The notes beneath the pieces were generated by a model, which was not told the DNA's origin, searched no databases, and was given only the letters and a program-made list of their open reading frames with translations. A stretch of 64,000 bases of DNA from Parasponia andersonii (lineage: Eukaryota; Streptophyta; Magnoliopsida; Rosales; Cannabaceae), in assembly GCA_002914805.1 (NCBI GenBank), contig JXTB01000085.1:750670-814669 (forward strand), written 5' to 3'. Both the position numbers and the translations under genes were made by a program. Of the stretch, positions 63,793-64,000 are shown one piece after another (the first letter of the stretch is position 1; each line of letters begins with the position of its first letter).

Positions 63793-64000
63793 GCAAAAAC
63801 GTCTTGGTTCTATCTCAGGAATCCCAACAGCTTGTTCTTTTCCTCTTTAGGCAGCAGGGCCCCGATTAATACTACCTTTGTTGGCTCCGCCTCCTTCAAA
63901 GGGACCGCCAACAGCTCTTCAACTATAGATTCTGGTCCGTCAGACTCCTCCTCGATCCGGTTCATGTATGCTGGCAGGTGGTCCTTTGATTGCTATTCGT

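Larger units (their letters stand above)
54770..64000 (-). mobile_element. Tat-lineage Ty3/gypsy retrotransposon, 5' end outside the window
   Basis: On the minus strand the order is reverse transcriptase with RNase H, a second archaeal-type RNase H, integrase, tandem repeats, an ORF on the opposite strand, a hairpin, polypurine tract and 3' LTR. A second RNase H and extra ORFs between pol and the 3' LTR, often antisense, are recognised properties of the plant Tat lineage (Ogre, Grande, RIRE2 and relatives). The element is far richer in GC than its surroundings. Most defects are single stops or frameshifts, so it is decayed but nearly complete as far as visible. gag, protease and 5' LTR would lie beyond 64000. 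Confidence 0.9.

Overview
This is a window of plant nuclear DNA, most likely from a eudicot. Spliced genes with GT-AG introns sit in very AT-rich intergenic DNA, and the mobile elements are typical of plants: copia, Tat-lineage Ty3/gypsy, Helitron, hAT and MITEs. I cannot name the species. It is a draft assembly, with a 363-base N run at 29988-30350 and single N bases at 24951 and 36411 that each appear to replace missing sequence.

Host genes. Four multi-exon genes can be rebuilt exon by exon. (1) SP1-like E3 ubiquitin ligase of the organelle outer membrane, minus strand, 21990-25293, 11 exons, 341 aa. (2) GDSL esterase/lipase, minus, 28024-29637, 5 exons, 383 aa. (3) Mitochondrial elongation factor Tu, plus, 34160-38384, 12 coding exons, with part of one exon lost at the N at 36411. 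(4) A 414-aa protein I do not recognise, with two predicted C-terminal membrane helices, minus, 47479-50965. A fifth, single-exon gene (15828-16457, minus) encodes a His/Ser/Thr-rich protein of unknown function. They are unrelated single-copy-type genes, not a pathway; SP1-like and EF-Tu both concern organelles but lie about 9 kb apart.

Mobile DNA. 920-7470 and 17560-21330 are two copies of one old repeat; the first is broken by a MITE, an unknown coiled-coil-like ORF and a short copia element (4185-6736). 7498-12376 is a decayed Helitron on the minus strand, with a PIF1-type helicase, an RPA1-like gene and a candidate 3' hairpin end. It is cut by the 3' end of a Tat-type retrotransposon (12377-14721). 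30351-32549 and about 43600-46100 look like long gypsy LTRs. 39581-42315 is an internally deleted hAT element with an 8-bp target duplication. Small inverted-repeat elements occur at 1346, 24919, 26022, 38890, 42666 and 51588.

Right end. 54770-64000 is most of a second Tat-type element running on the minus strand: reverse transcriptase with RNase H, a second archaeal-type RNase H, integrase, tandem-repeat arrays, then a long ORF on the opposite (plus) strand, a hairpin, the polypurine tract and the 3' LTR. The antisense ORF has a gypsy-type Transposase_28-like region, probable introns, a coiled coil and a C-terminal SUMO-interaction-like motif. It is the most unusual feature of the window, although antisense extra ORFs are a described property of the Tat lineage.
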